Positions 11,883 through 22,297 are shown, numbered from the stretch's first letter. The stretch: 64,000 bases of DNA from Akanthomyces muscarius (GCF_028009165.1 NW_026611618.1:744001-808000), one strand, 5' to 3'. Notes: a model not told the origin generated them from the sequence alone. Translations and numbers: made by a program.

Positions 11883-12224
11883 TCATTTGCGAACAGCAGA
11901 GTGTCCAAAACGTCTCCAGATTCGGCAGTAGTCGCAGACGCGGTGCTCACAGCCCGGACAGGTGAGAGTGCCCGGCAAGACGCAGTGGTCGCACGAGCTG
12001 CATATCCACCCGGTCGCCTTGAACGCGACGTCTCGGCACTCTGCGCTGCCGGCGCAGTAGCCGTGGCCAAAGTAGTCGACCTTCTGGGTGTCAGCGCAAC
12101 GACTCCAGGTCGAGGTGACGTTGTAGCAGTGTCGCGACGCCGGACAGTTCTCGGCGTGGGAGACGGAAAACTCGATCCCGGTTGTGTGGCCGCAGAGGTG
12201 CCGAAAAACAACAGCTTTGCACAT
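11883..12224 (-). CDS. Cys/His-rich small protein, tandem family copy A
   Basis: An intronless 113-residue protein with 14 cysteines. Shared landmarks of the family are visible: Met-Cys at the start, CGHTTG near residue 11, GYC followed by Cys-Arg near 56-64, then GWICSSC (73-79), and a C-terminal CPGCEHRVCDYCRIW block (89-103). The spaced CxxC pairs and His suggest two or more zinc sites of RING or zinc-ribbon type; I cannot assign a named domain. There is no signal peptide, so it is probably cytosolic or nuclear. It is the first of three minus-strand copies about 1 kb apart. The start is well placed, because all copies begin with Met-Cys. Function unknown. Confidence 0.7.
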   Translation of the reverse strand: MCKAVVFRHLCGHTTGIEFSVSHAENCPASRHCYNVTSTWSRCADTQKVDYFGHGYCAGSAECRDVAFKATGWICSSCDHCVLPGTLTCPGCEHRVCDYCRIWRRFGHSAVRK

Positions 12225-12975
12225 TCCAACACGTATCCTTTTTTTTTTCCTTTTTTGGTTTTCTTTTGCTATGCACCTGTGTGCTGTCCTGGACAGTATG
12301 TAAAAGAGAGCCGTTTGCTGGGACGAAAGAGAGGATAGACTTGCGGGCTGCAGATGGCTATTTATAGAAGGGAACTCCTTAGTATTAAATGAAAGGGGTG
12401 GTGGACGACGTATTTTTGTTCTTGGTTGTCTTTGTCCTTCGCTGTGAGACTTGCGTCAATGAAAACCATTGTTGGAGATGCGCCCTTGACCCTTTTGAGA
12501 TTCGATGAGTCGAGGCAGAAAGTACTGCATGGAAACTGGACGTAGAAGCCTTGTTTGCTTTGGGAGCTGCAACTGTAGCGCTAATTTGGGCTACATCGAA
12601 AGTTGCTTGTAGTCTGCCTCATACAGGTATTATACGGCGTGGCTGTGGAGCAGAACTAAATACCTGGAGGTTCACGATACTTGCAGGTCCTCAAGACGCC
12701 GATTCAAAGAGTCAATGAGCTTAACAGATAAGTAATTCATGAATCAAAGTCTATGGTCTTTTTTTATTTGATGCCTTATAGATGCGCTACTCATTCCCTT
12801 CTGCCAATTGGTACATCTTACCCTCTGCCCCGGAGATGCTCGACTGCGCCGCCCCCGAAGCCAAGTCAGGCCTCAGCAAGCCTGGTCTTTTCGAATACAT
12901 CACGCAAAATATGTTTCATCACCATTCCTCACGTGGTTGACTCGTTTCTGGCCAGCTTACCCCTCGAAGGCTATC
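12225..12975. other. spacer between Cys-rich copies A and B
   Basis: Promoter side of copy A. A T-rich run near 12239-12260 (on the minus strand an A-rich leader) lies just upstream of its ATG. No further gene is supported. Confidence 0.45.
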
Positions 12976-13314
12976 TCAGTCATCGCCAGTGGGCCAGTTC
13001 CAAACGTTGCAATCGGAGCACGGCGAGTGGTTGCATGAACTGCAAGAGTCCAGCTCCGCCTTCTTCTTGCCATCGCACAGATGGCAGATCCAACCTAGAC
13101 GTTTGAAGGCGGCTCTTTGACAATCCCATTTGTTGGGGCAGTAGCCCTTGATCGTGCGCCGAATGAGGGGTCTGACCGGGCAAGCATCCCACCCCAGTCC
13201 CCGGGACCGGGCATCACTTACGGCTGGGCATTGATTGCGTTCTGCGGGTGAAACAAGGTTAGGGTGGCCGCTGTGGTGGCCACAAATAAAGTAATACTGG
13301 AACTCTTTACACAT
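12976..13314 (-). CDS. Cys/His-rich small protein, tandem family copy B
   Basis: A 112-residue protein aligned with copies A and C: Met-Cys start, ICGHHSG (10-16), KGYC with a following Cys-Gln-Arg (56-67), GWICHLC (74-80), and CSSCNHSPCSDCNVW (91-105). It has twelve cysteines; two of those in copy A are replaced, mostly in the middle. A GTAAGT lies within the frame, but splicing from it shifts out of the Cys-rich frame, so the gene is taken as intronless. The presumed leader carries five 16-bp tandem repeats. Probable zinc-binding protein, function unknown. Confidence 0.7.
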   Translation of the reverse strand: MCKEFQYYFICGHHSGHPNLVSPAERNQCPAVSDARSRGLGWDACPVRPLIRRTIKGYCPNKWDCQRAAFKRLGWICHLCDGKKKAELDSCSSCNHSPCSDCNVWNWPTGDD

Positions 13315-14053
13315 TTTGTGGAGTAATTAGATAGTTCGTTAGTTGGTTCGTGATGTAGTTGGTCGGTAGTGTGGTTGGTCGGTGGTGTAGTTGGCCGGTG
13401 GTGTAGTTGGTCAGTGGTACTGACTCCATCCCAAAGGCGCGGTATGCCAAAGAGTTTTGGTGGTGCAATCACAATCAATGAGATTCGATGCTTGAAACAG
13501 GTCAATTACCCTTTGACCTTTGTTGGGTCCAGGCCTGCTTACTGGTCATTGAGCGGACAGTGCAAGGAAACGGCAGTGGCCTCTTTGTAGAACCAAACGG
13601 TTCCTCAACGTTCCCATCTATAAAGGAATGACAAAAAGGATTGTGGAAAGTTTACAGGCGCACAAAAGAAAAAGACGTAAACTGAGGAGTATTCCCGGAG
13701 AGGCAATATGTCAGCTGGTTAAGCCGCTTGATATGCGTGAGAGCCTCGCACCTGTGCCAGGTAATATCTCTGCTTTGTCTCCAACTACGTTCATCCGGCC
13801 CATTTTACTCCCCACCAGCCCGACTAGGATTTTTCTAGATTTCCCTATTCTTGATGGAATCTTTAGAAGCCACTAAATAAATAGATCAACAGCCAAGCAG
13901 TACACGGTTTTGTTTAGTTTGGCAATGATCTAGTAATTTAAGTAGCGACATCCACTCGATCGTAATCCTCATCCAACAGTCTGTCATTTTCTTCCCAACC
14001 TATCCTTGATCTGCTTCTCCCTCTTAAACCCCCCATTTCCTTCATCTAATTTA
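13315..14053. other. spacer between Cys-rich copies B and C
   Basis: It contains the 16-bp tandem repeat array directly upstream of copy B. The remainder is moderately AT-rich and shows no supported gene. Confidence 0.45.
13341..13420. repeat. five 16-bp tandem repeats upstream of Cys-rich copy B
   Basis: Five consecutive imperfect 16-mers, consensus AGTTGGTCGGTGGTGT, end 27 bases before the ATG of copy B (minus strand). Units start at 13341, 13357, 13373, 13389 and 13405. They lie in the expected promoter or 5' leader. Confidence 0.85.
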
Positions 14054-14377
14054 CTAAACATGCCTGATGTCGCCCCATATACTGCATCTTCCGCAGGCGG
14101 CATGACCACAACTGCTACATCTTAGGGAGCTGATATTGGGGTGCTCGCAGTCCGAGCAAATCCAACCTTTTTGTAAGAATACGGTCCGTCGGCAAACGTA
14201 CCTGTACTTCGCGCGGCAGTATCCGAGGACTCGGTGCTTGATTTCCTTCGGCGGGTTGCATCGCCAGCTTTTGGGGTTGATAATGTGACGGTCCCACGCG
14301 GCGGAGCACGGCATCGCAAATGTCTTGCGGCCAGTGTGATGGCCGCAAGTGTAATAATATGCTTGTCGATGGCACAT
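14054..14377 (-). CDS. Cys/His-rich small protein, tandem family copy C
   Basis: A 107-residue protein with the same skeleton as copies A and B: Met-Cys start, TCGHHTG (10-16), LGYC with a following VCRR (51-64), GWICSDC (71-77), and CSSCGHAACGRCSIW (86-100). The middle is shorter and more basic. All three copies share about a dozen aligned Cys/His positions but little else, so the duplication is old or evolving fast. No intron, signal peptide or membrane segment is seen. Probable zinc-binding protein; function unknown. Confidence 0.7.
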   Translation of the reverse strand: MCHRQAYYYTCGHHTGRKTFAMPCSAAWDRHIINPKSWRCNPPKEIKHRVLGYCRAKYRYVCRRTVFLQKGWICSDCEHPNISSLRCSSCGHAACGRCSIWGDIRHV

Positions 14378-14965
14378 TGTGTCGAGTTTTTAGGCTTTCG
14401 GCTGGCTATTCATCTGCTCCGACTCAGTGTCAGGGGCGCGGCATGCACATACTCTTATAGTTTTTTCATTAAAGTGCTGCGCTTCCGAATATCTACATTT
14501 CTCTAGTTTGTTTTGCTTTGTATATTCAATGTTAACTCTGAAGATAATGCGGCGGAAAGGGTCCTTTGACCGCCTATGGAATTCTAATGAGAGGTCTAAA
14601 GGGAAAAGAAAATTGAATAGGGTCGCTTATATGGTTAAACGAACAAAAGAGATGCAATGCTCAATCGTCAGCTTTGTCATGATACGTTTAGATTGACAAG
14701 CTTTTATGGTGTTGTACACAGCTGCACGTCTGCTTTTAGCAAACCCATCGCCTTGAACTAGTTGAGGGAAGTCCGCGCACAAAGGGCGAAACGAAGAAAA
14801 AATGCAAGAATGCATTCTTCAAGATTTCTAAATGTTAATGAAGATATTGATTCGCGTCTAATGTTGCCTTTTTTTATTTTTGCTGCGGCAACAAGTACAT
14901 TTTTCCCTTACTCCAGTTTGAGTGTAGTATATAGACCAAAATATGTCCCCGATTTTCAACAACTC
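14378..14965. other. spacer between Cys-rich copy C and tRNA-Phe
   Basis: Upstream region of copy C and 5' flank of the tRNA. AT content is raised and only short unrelated frames occur. Confidence 0.45.
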
Positions 14966-15069
14966 GCGGCCATAGATTAGCTGGGAGATCGTCAGACTGA
15001 AGTCCAACTTCAATCCTACGGATTTAGATACCTATCTGAAGGTCGTGTGTTCGAGTCACACTGGCCGCA
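14966..15069 (+). tRNA. tRNA-Phe (GAA) with a 31-nt intron
   Basis: The cloverleaf can be built by hand. Acceptor GCGGCCA pairs perfectly with TGGCCGC, followed by discriminator A at 15069. The D stem is GATT/GATC with GG in the loop, the anticodon stem TCAGA/TCTGA, and the T arm GTGTG-TTCGAGT-CACAC. The anticodon GAA is at 14999-15001. The intron occupies 15003-15033, one base after the anticodon as is usual, and contains CTTCA, complementary to the anticodon loop TGAAG, giving the expected pre-tRNA helix. CCA is not encoded. The D stem differs from the usual GCTC/GAGC form but remains paired. Confidence 0.92.
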
Positions 15070-15073
15070 AGTC

Positions 15074-15080
15074 TTTTTTT
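15074..15080 (+). terminator. RNA polymerase III terminator of tRNA-Phe
   Basis: A run of seven T residues begins five bases after the discriminator base of the tRNA. Confidence 0.8.
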
Positions 15081-15376
15081 GCCTTTTACACTGTCTTTTT
15101 TGTGTTACCGTTGGGCTTGTAGCCATTATCTTGTTTTAATTTATTTATTGGTGCCGTCATTGTGTGTTACAAGCCCTTGATGAGGCGGGTGTTTCTTTTC
15201 ATGTGAGACAAAGCCCTTTGGTGCGCAAAAGTCGCCAACCCCACTGTAGCTTTCTGCGGTGCATCAACACCACGACCTGCCGAGCGTCGGCGCCTGCATC
15301 TCTCGACAATTTCTTTTCTAGAACGCCGAAGTGGCTCGGGCACTCCCATATCTCTTTGCTCGGTCGCGCTGGAGGC

Positions 15377-16357
15377 ATGGCGCATCTGACGAATCCCCTT
15401 GCCACGGCGGAGCAGCTCTACCGCCGCTCGACCTTTTCGTCTCTGCCACAAGATCTTCAGGAAGCCGTCTTCTTCGCGACACAATGCCTCACGCAAGCAG
15501 CTGGTCTGCTGTTGGAGCTTCCGCAGTCTGTGACTGCACAGGCTAACGTCATACTGGCGCGTTACTGGCTTGTAGACTCGCCAATGGCACACGAGTTCAG
15601 CGTAAGTTCCACGCATCAGTGACCTGCAAGGGCGTCCGCCACCGGCTATGCTAATGCAGTGCAGGACGTCTCGGCTGCCTCTTTGTACCTTGTCGCCAAA
15701 ATGGGATCGTTTCCCCGCTTACCTCGCGATGTTTGGACCGTGTACGCGTATCTACTATCGCCAAACTCGGCCTTTCTCAACACGCCGAGCGCTGCGACGA
15801 ACACGAACGACCCGGCCTCCTACTATCAGACCGAGGACCAATATTACAAATTTCAGAAGAGCATGCTTGAGCTCGAGGCTCGCATACTATACACGCTTTC
15901 GTTCAATGTACACGTCGCGCTGCCTCACGGTCTCACGGTGACATACCTCCAGACGCTCGATTTTCTGTCGCATTCACGGCACGAAATTTCGCTTCGAGCA
16001 TCGCAGTACCTGAATACAGCCTTGTTGAGCCCGCAACTACTATATCTCACACACCAACCGCATGCGCTCGCTACGGCAGCGATATACAACGCGGCGCGTG
16101 ATCTGGGAGCGACGATGCCCGAGTGCGCCTGGTGGGAAGTCTTTGACGTGGACCGCGAGGAGCTGGGCTTTCTCGTCGTCGGCATGCGCAGTCTCGAGGG
16201 CTGGATCGAGACGCGAAAGGGAGAACTGCCCTCGATACTGGGGCATGGAATGCCTCGCAGAAAAGACGTCGAGGCAGAGATGAAGCGAAGGGGTGGTGAT
16301 GCGGGTGACGCAGAGGAAGAAGTCATGCGAATGATGGACAGCAAGCAAGATGAATAA
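15377..16357 (+). CDS. cyclin-box protein, transcription-cyclin (cyclin L/T) type
   Basis: A likely regulatory partner of a cyclin-dependent kinase, probably a transcriptional or splicing CDK. Exons 15377-15601 and 15665-16357 flank a 63-nt intron (GTAAGT donor, CTAAT branch) and give 305 residues. The frame is open further upstream, but this is its first ATG. The first cyclin box includes ARYWLVDSPMAHEFSDVSAA and YLVAKMGSFPRLPRDVW, matching the pattern in which the third helix ends in Ala-Ser-Lys and is followed by Pro-Arg. A second helical box follows (LEARILYTLSFNVHV). The C-terminus is charged, and there is no destruction box at the N-terminus. The family call is by pattern, so the exact subfamily is uncertain. 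Confidence 0.75.
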
Positions 16358-16548
16358 TACCCGAGGGCTTAATCCCCTACATTAGCTCTGAAAAGATCAG
16401 ATTATGTTTTGGTGAGAACAGAAACCAGCATGCAGCTACGAATATATCGGCGATGTCCGCCAAGCATCAAACTTAAGGGACGCCTGGCGCTCCACGGAGG
16501 TTACTGCCATCCTCTGAACCAATTGTGATTATTCAATTGAAAGTAGAT

Positions 16549-17838
16549 TCAGTTCAGAAACAGTGAACCCATGATTCTCTCATCTTCTTCCAATGCCAGC
16601 ACGGCCAAGTTCTGTTTTGCAAATGCGTTGGCATCAGCACAAGACCGCCTCAAATACCAGGCCCCAACCGAAAGAATCTCTTGAAGCGCCGCACTATCCG
16701 GGATGAACTCGCTGGCAAAGACAATCATTTCTGTCCCGTGAAATAACATGGCCGATCGCAAAAGCTGCAAGTTTGCATCGTCGGGGTTCTTTGCGTCATA
16801 CCGGCGCTGAGCAGTCTCCCGGTAGCCAGAGCAGAAGCCAGAAATGAGGCGTCGCAGCAAATTGGTGAGTGTCTCGTTCTTGTTTCCACGCCGCGCATCG
16901 ATCAGTATGCAGTGAATACTCGCTGTGAACTTCGCAGCATCATCATTGACGCCCCGTCCCAAGTGGGCGAATTCCCAGTCGATTACCGCCGTGGCTGCTG
17001 GGCTTGCGCTTGCTGAGGATACCATGACGTTTCCAGTGTGAAAGTCGCCGTGGCACAAGACGAGTGAATAATCGTATTGAGCAGTCTTGAAATCGCTCTC
17101 GACTCGTTGATAGAGTTCATTTCCATCCTCAAAAGATGACAAATATTCAGGGAGCGAGTCCAGCATGGCGCTCCATACGAGATGGTCAGTGAGGGATTGC
17201 GAAAAGACAGCCATTGTGCTCGGATGTCTCGCTATTTCGGCAAGCGTCTTCTGGCTATGCAATTTTGCCAGAGAAGTACCCAAAGACTGCCCTGCAGAGA
17301 ATATATGCGCCTCCAAGTTTGGTGGCAGTGCCGGCAATTTGGCACAATCCTCCAAATAGCTCATGATGTCTTGCACATCCCCAAGATCTTCAATGAGCAG
17401 CACCGACGCTTCCGAGTCATTGTCCGTCAGTCCCAATCGGGACTCTGCTCCCATGTCATGCCGAATACATTTTGGCACTCGCCAGCGGCTGGACTCATCC
17501 TCCTTCCGGTCGTATAGAGGCTTGCCAACGTCCCATAGTCCTAAAGCCGCCCTTTCGATTTCCTGTTCAGCGGTTAGGGCAACTTCTGTATTCTGAAAGA
17601 CTATCTGAAAGGAAGTAAAACTTGCTTGTCGCTTGAGCGAAAATTCTTGGATATATCCAGGCTCACCAAAACTGGGTCGCGCATGCTTGAGAATGAAACT
17701 TTCAGCAGTCGCAGTGCCTGACGTTTTCACGACTCGAAGGGTTGTATTGACACAGCCGCCGTTGATGTCCTGAATTCGCCAGGACGTGGCTGGGAAGACG
17801 GACTCAAGGTATTCATGATATTTTCCTCTTGCAGTCAT
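16549..17838 (-). CDS. APH/choline-kinase-fold phosphotransferase-like protein
   Basis: Resembles the aminoglycoside-phosphotransferase (APH) family, which in fungi includes many small-molecule kinases; the substrate is unknown. The frame is open upstream, but the first ATG is at 17838. Visible motifs are an N-terminal FILKHARP (nucleotide-binding Lys strand), then LLIEDLGD, the catalytic loop CHGDFHTGNV and the metal-binding VIDWEFAHLG. A stretch of 63 nt (17563-17625) starts with GCAAGT, contains CCCTAACC and ends in CAG. It is probably a GC-AG intron, and its in-frame removal joins LKRQ to EIERAAL, giving 408 residues; without splicing the protein would be 429. The gene is not paired with any pathway neighbour. 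Confidence 0.8.
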   Translation of the reverse strand: MTARGKYHEYLESVFPATSWRIQDINGGCVNTTLRVVKTSGTATAESFILKHARPSFGEPGYIQEFSLKRQASFTSFQIVFQNTEVALTAEQEIERAALGLWDVGKPLYDRKEDESSRWRVPKCIRHDMGAESRLGLTDNDSEASVLLIEDLGDVQDIMSYLEDCAKLPALPPNLEAHIFSAGQSLGTSLAKLHSQKTLAEIARHPSTMAVFSQSLTDHLVWSAMLDSLPEYLSSFEDGNELYQRVESDFKTAQYDYSLVLCHGDFHTGNVMVSSASASPAATAVIDWEFAHLGRGVNDDAAKFTASIHCILIDARRGNKNETLTNLLRRLISGFCSGYRETAQRRYDAKNPDDANLQLLRSAMLFHGTEMIVFASEFIPDSAALQEILSVGAWYLRRSCADANAFAKQNLAVLALEEDERIMGSLFLN

Positions 17839-18808
17839 GACGTGCACAATAATGTTCACTGTAAGTCTCGCCCATGATCTTGCTAAGAGTCTAAATCAAT
17901 GAATACGACAAAAGGCGTGCGCTACTGCGTCAAGCGGGGTGTGGTTCAGCCAGCTCAGGACGCGCTGACGCTAGTTAGTAATTAGGATATCGGCACGATG
18001 ATAGTTCGCTCGACAAGATCTCAAGTTTTGACTGTCGGCAATTTTTCAGTCTCTTCGTTCTATGTAGGTGTTGCGCACAAGCTAGGCGCCTGCAACCGGC
18101 GAATCAGAGCCCAAAATCCTCAACAATGACACAAGTCGGCTGTGACAATGTTGTCTAAAGCAGCTGCGTGGATTAACACGGGGAGCAGCATTGTGAATGA
18201 GCTGCGCCAATGCTTAGTATGGCAGGTATCAGCTGGCAGGCAAGCAAAAACCTGCAGGCGAATTCGAGAATGGTGCGATTTGGTTAATTTTACAATCTCA
18301 ACTGCCCATCACCCTGGTGTACACACCAGAGTACGCCGAACTGCCGAGCTTTCAAAGACACTTCGACACAGGCTCCCAGCCCTATCCCTAGTCATTAATG
18401 TGCCCCGACTCAACCTTAATTGAAGAAACCTCGAAGCGTTATGCACGCTGCTCCACTGCCGGACCCAGACGGCGCCGCCAGACCACACACCTGCCTATTC
18501 TTCACGTCCGCGGTGGCGCAGCTTGGACGATTAACGGTATTCGCTCCAGTGTAATTCATGGGGGTTTGTGGGAGCAATTGGCCCGCAACGCGGCAGATTC
18601 TTGCCCAAGGCTCAAGGCATAGGTAGATAATTTAGGCCGCGCAGTGGATTACGGGGCTCAAGAGGTTCGAGTCCCAGCAGCAAAAATGATCTGTTTCTAT
18701 TGAGGGTTAAAGTTGTTTATTGGTGGAGATCTTGTCGTATTGAGGGTCTACTGTACACGTTAAACTGTATAATCACCCGACACGTCCCCTACAACATCAC
18801 ATCGATCG
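17839..18808. other. divergent intergenic between the APH-like and ankyrin genes
   Basis: The promoters of both flanking genes should lie here. A GGTTCGAGTCCC sequence near 18665-18677 resembles a tRNA T arm but has no matching acceptor or D arm. No coding region is supported. Confidence 0.45.
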
Positions 18809-19996
18809 ATGCTTGCCAAAACTATACTTCTCGTTGGTTGTCTCAGCGCGACATTCTCGTGCTGCTGCAAGACAAATCTTCAACTCTTGCTATCCAACGA
18901 ATCACTCATCATGGCCGAAGCGCACGAGGAGCCGGGACTTTCGTGTGCCTGCTGCGGCCGGGCAGAAGCAGATCAGCCGTACATCGATGCCGCCAGCCTC
19001 CATCAGGCGGCGCTCTACGGGGACTCTAAGCAGCTGCAGCAATTCATTCGCGATGGAGTCGACGTTTCTGCCGTAGACGCGAAGCAGCAGAATGCGACCG
19101 CTCTTCATTTCGCCGTCGAGTCGGGCAGCAAGACGACTGTCCAAGCCCTCGTCGATGCCGGGGCGAACATTTCGGCGCAAAACAGCAACGGCGTGGCGCC
19201 GCTGCACACGGCTTCCGCCAATGGACACTATGCCATAGTCCAGTTGCTGATTGAAGCCGGCGCCAATGTCAATGTCCGCAACAAGAATGGGGGGACACCT
19301 TTGCACGGGGCGGCCTTGTTCTGGCAGCCTAAAATCGCAAAGCTTCTTATTGACGCCGGGGCCGATGTCCAAGCAAAGGATCGCGACGGGCGGTCCCCTC
19401 TGCACGAGGCCGTCCGCGCAGAGTCTTTGGCGGTCGCCCGTCTGCTGCTCGATGCGGGGGCCGACGTCAATGCCACAGACGACAACGGCGACACGCTGCT
19501 GCATGTCGCACTGGCCGACGGCCGAAATTGCATCCAGCTTCTACTTGATCATGGCATCAATGTGTCCAACAAGAACAGCAGAGATGCAGAGGGAAACACG
19601 CTGCTGCATCTAGCAGCGGAGAGCTCAGCGGCGCTTCTCCAGGCTTTGCTTGCCACGGGCCCCGATGTCGAAGTGGTGAATAATGATGGAGCGACGCCAT
19701 TCCTTTGTGCGGCTGCGCACGGAAGCCTTGAGCAGCTTCGGCTTCTCGCGGATGCCGGCGCCAACGTGATGGCGCTCACCAAGGAAGGCGAGACTGCCCT
19801 GCATTTGGCAGCAGGAGACCCGGAGCATTCATATGTAGGCTATCGACCGGATGCGGTCGAGAAGCTCACGTTGCTTGTCGGTGTTGGCGTGGATGTGAAC
19901 GCGAGGACGAAAGGTCACACAGCACTCGGCCGGGCAATGGAGTGTGGGCATGAACCTGTAGCAAAAGGGCTTCGTGATAGAGGTGCTAAAGAATAG
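18809..19996 (+). CDS. ankyrin-repeat protein
   Basis: A 395-residue intronless protein made almost wholly of ankyrin repeats, about ten from residue 65 to the end, with the typical TPLHGAAL, LLIDAGADV and SPLHEAV turns. Such proteins are protein-binding scaffolds; the partner is unknown. The ATG at 18809 gives a hydrophobic leader (ILLVGCLSATFSCCC), which could be a signal peptide or membrane anchor. An alternative start at 18911 (Met-Ala-Glu-Ala-His) gives a soluble 361-residue protein. A short CACC motif (residues 46-49) precedes the repeats. GC content and third-base bias fit neighbouring genes. Confidence 0.88.
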   Translation: MLAKTILLVGCLSATFSCCCKTNLQLLLSNESLIMAEAHEEPGLSCACCGRAEADQPYIDAASLHQAALYGDSKQLQQFIRDGVDVSAVDAKQQNATALHFAVESGSKTTVQALVDAGANISAQNSNGVAPLHTASANGHYAIVQLLIEAGANVNVRNKNGGTPLHGAALFWQPKIAKLLIDAGADVQAKDRDGRSPLHEAVRAESLAVARLLLDAGADVNATDDNGDTLLHVALADGRNCIQLLLDHGINVSNKNSRDAEGNTLLHLAAESSAALLQALLATGPDVEVVNNDGATPFLCAAAHGSLEQLRLLADAGANVMALTKEGETALHLAAGDPEHSYVGYRPDAVEKLTLLVGVGVDVNARTKGHTALGRAMECGHEPVAKGLRDRGAKE

Positions 19997-22297
19997 AATC
20001 ATGGGCACCTACGTAGTTTTGGTCGACCGTTTCGAGTGTTTGTAGCGGAAAGGGTCGTAAATAGCGGTCGAATGTTTACATGAGCTGCAAGTTTGCAAGT
20101 TGCCGCAGGCAAAGGTGGCGATTTTGTTGTTCCGCCATCCACAAATGAAACTTCGGCAAAAAGCTCACTCAAGAAGAAAAGAATTCAGCAATGGCGCGTA
20201 AAAAGCCTAAGTGCCTGGAACCGGCACGATACCCGGCACGGAGGTCACCGTCAAGGAGAGGTGGCACGGGCTGCCGTCGCCTATATTGCGATGCTCTCGA
20301 CGAGGACACAGCCCAGCAGAAATGCCTCGACCGTTTCTGAGATAGTGATGTTGGATATCGGGAATTTTTGCAAACAGGAACGTGACACTTGGTTGAAGAG
20401 TACGAGACCAAGACTAGCAGAGAACCATACACCGCGGGAGTGTCACTTTCCAGCACCGATGCTATCAAGGACCCGGTGCAACCACTGGACACAGAGCATA
20501 ACTTAATGAAGGACACGCCAAAAAAAAAATTCTCTACCGGGCAGTAGCTGTTAGTTTTTCCTAGAGCAAGCCCTCTGACAAGGCCTGAACAACCTATTCT
20601 TTGCCTCGTTGCCCATTATTCGTTTCTTTTCTTACAGCTTCTCCATCTAGAATGATACATCCGTCGGTGGCCTTGCAGCGACCCTTATCAGGAACTTGGA
20701 CTGATCGTCCCACCGGATTACAAGGATATGCAGAGCTTAAAAGTTGCAGCTTACATTGCAGGTTTCGCGTCCAGAGGTCGATGCGCAGCATATGCGGGGG
20801 GTGGGACGGAGTCGACTTTGCCAAGCCCTTTCCAACTGGCTCCTGCAGCCACGAAAAAAGCTTGTCTGTCGATCGTTCCGTTTTCTCGCGTATCCTCACT
20901 CAACAACACATGTGCGACCAGTGTTGGGCTCTGACTGGCGAGTGTTGTAGATCAGCCCCCGACGCCCGCCAAGGCCAGGCTCTGGAGCAAAGGCAAATGC
21001 CGACTACCTTGCTGAGGAAGACAAAAAGCGTACGAGTTGTGGTGGGACAAGCGTAAGCAGAAAACAGCACATGAAGCGCATTTACAGCGTTGGCAGCAGA
21101 AAAGACATCTTGGCATCCAAAGGCCGTTCTGGAAGCCTTGGCTGTGGCTTGCACTGCTGCATGAGTACCGTGCAGCAGCCATTTCCTCGGTTTCTAGCCT
21201 CAGAATGGTCGCTTACAACCGGCCGAGAACCACGTCCAAGTTCCGCGTCGCCACAATGCATTCTCTTCTGCAGAAAAATGGACAGGAAATTCCCAAGTAA
21301 CAGGGCCTTGTGGCCGTTCCTGCGTCGGGAATTAGCGCGCGCACTTGGAACCCTCGGCCGGCAGCTTCGGAAGTCAGAGAGGAACAACGGCCAGGTGCTA
21401 GGCCGACAGAAAAAGCCGAATCCGACTCTCCTAGCGAATAAAAGCCCGCCACCACTGTTATTAGTGGCAGGTCTTGGCTGAGGCGTTGCATCCTTCTAGA
21501 AGGACAGAAGGGCTCGCGACCAGAATCCTGCAACGTCACGGGTGGGCTTCTGGGCGGTCGCTAAAAAACTTGGCACCATGTATACGACGTATTTTCTCTG
21601 TGTGTTGAGTTCGTTCTTTTGCTTCTGGGCGGCGCTGGGGTTTTACTAGCTGAGGAAGGGTGTGAAGAAGGCTGGTCGGCCAAAAAGGTGGGCGATCGTC
21701 ATCAGAGGGGGGGGCCGACGCAACGCCCGTTGGAATGCGCTGGTGTTGGGTGATGATGACATTTTGTCTCTCGCTCGCCTCGTCCTGGATCGTCGCAGAA
21801 CACGTGTATTGGGGCCTCTGCGCAGTGGCAGGCGAGACACGCAGCCAAGATCAACGATGCGAGGCATTCGTTATCGCTGTCCAATGCCCGGACATCGCAC
21901 CAGGTGACGGTGTGCGTGGAGGTCCCCTAATGATGCTCGCTTGCTCTTCCGATCTGCAGCGCGCAGTGAACATGGCTTCTCCAGGGTCTACCAGCCTTGA
22001 TCTACTTGTCTCATCCTGTCCAACTCGCCAAATTCCGTGCAACAATGCCAAGTTTAATTATGATGTCTATTTGTGAAACTCGGAATGACGGAAGCCTTTT
22101 GTCAAGGAAAAAACGCCAGAGGGCAGCCTCGTTGTTAGCAAAGGCTGGAGTGGGCGTGTGGTCGGAGACTGTTTTGCCGTGAGTATTGAACTAGACTCCA
22201 GCCATGTCGGACAGCTTACACACATGCTGGGCCACTTCTCCGCGGTTGGCTAATTCATCGTGGCGAACAACTGTGGATAGTGTTACAATCGCAACAG

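Noticed and set aside
13150..13220. GTAAGT donor inside Cys-rich copy B
   Set aside because: The possible intron shifts the frame and destroys the conserved C-terminal cysteine block shared with the other copies.
18640..18690. tRNA-like GGTTCGAGTCCC sequence with a CTCAAGA loop-like stretch
   Set aside because: No matching acceptor stem, D arm or paired T stem could be built; probably chance or a very old relic.
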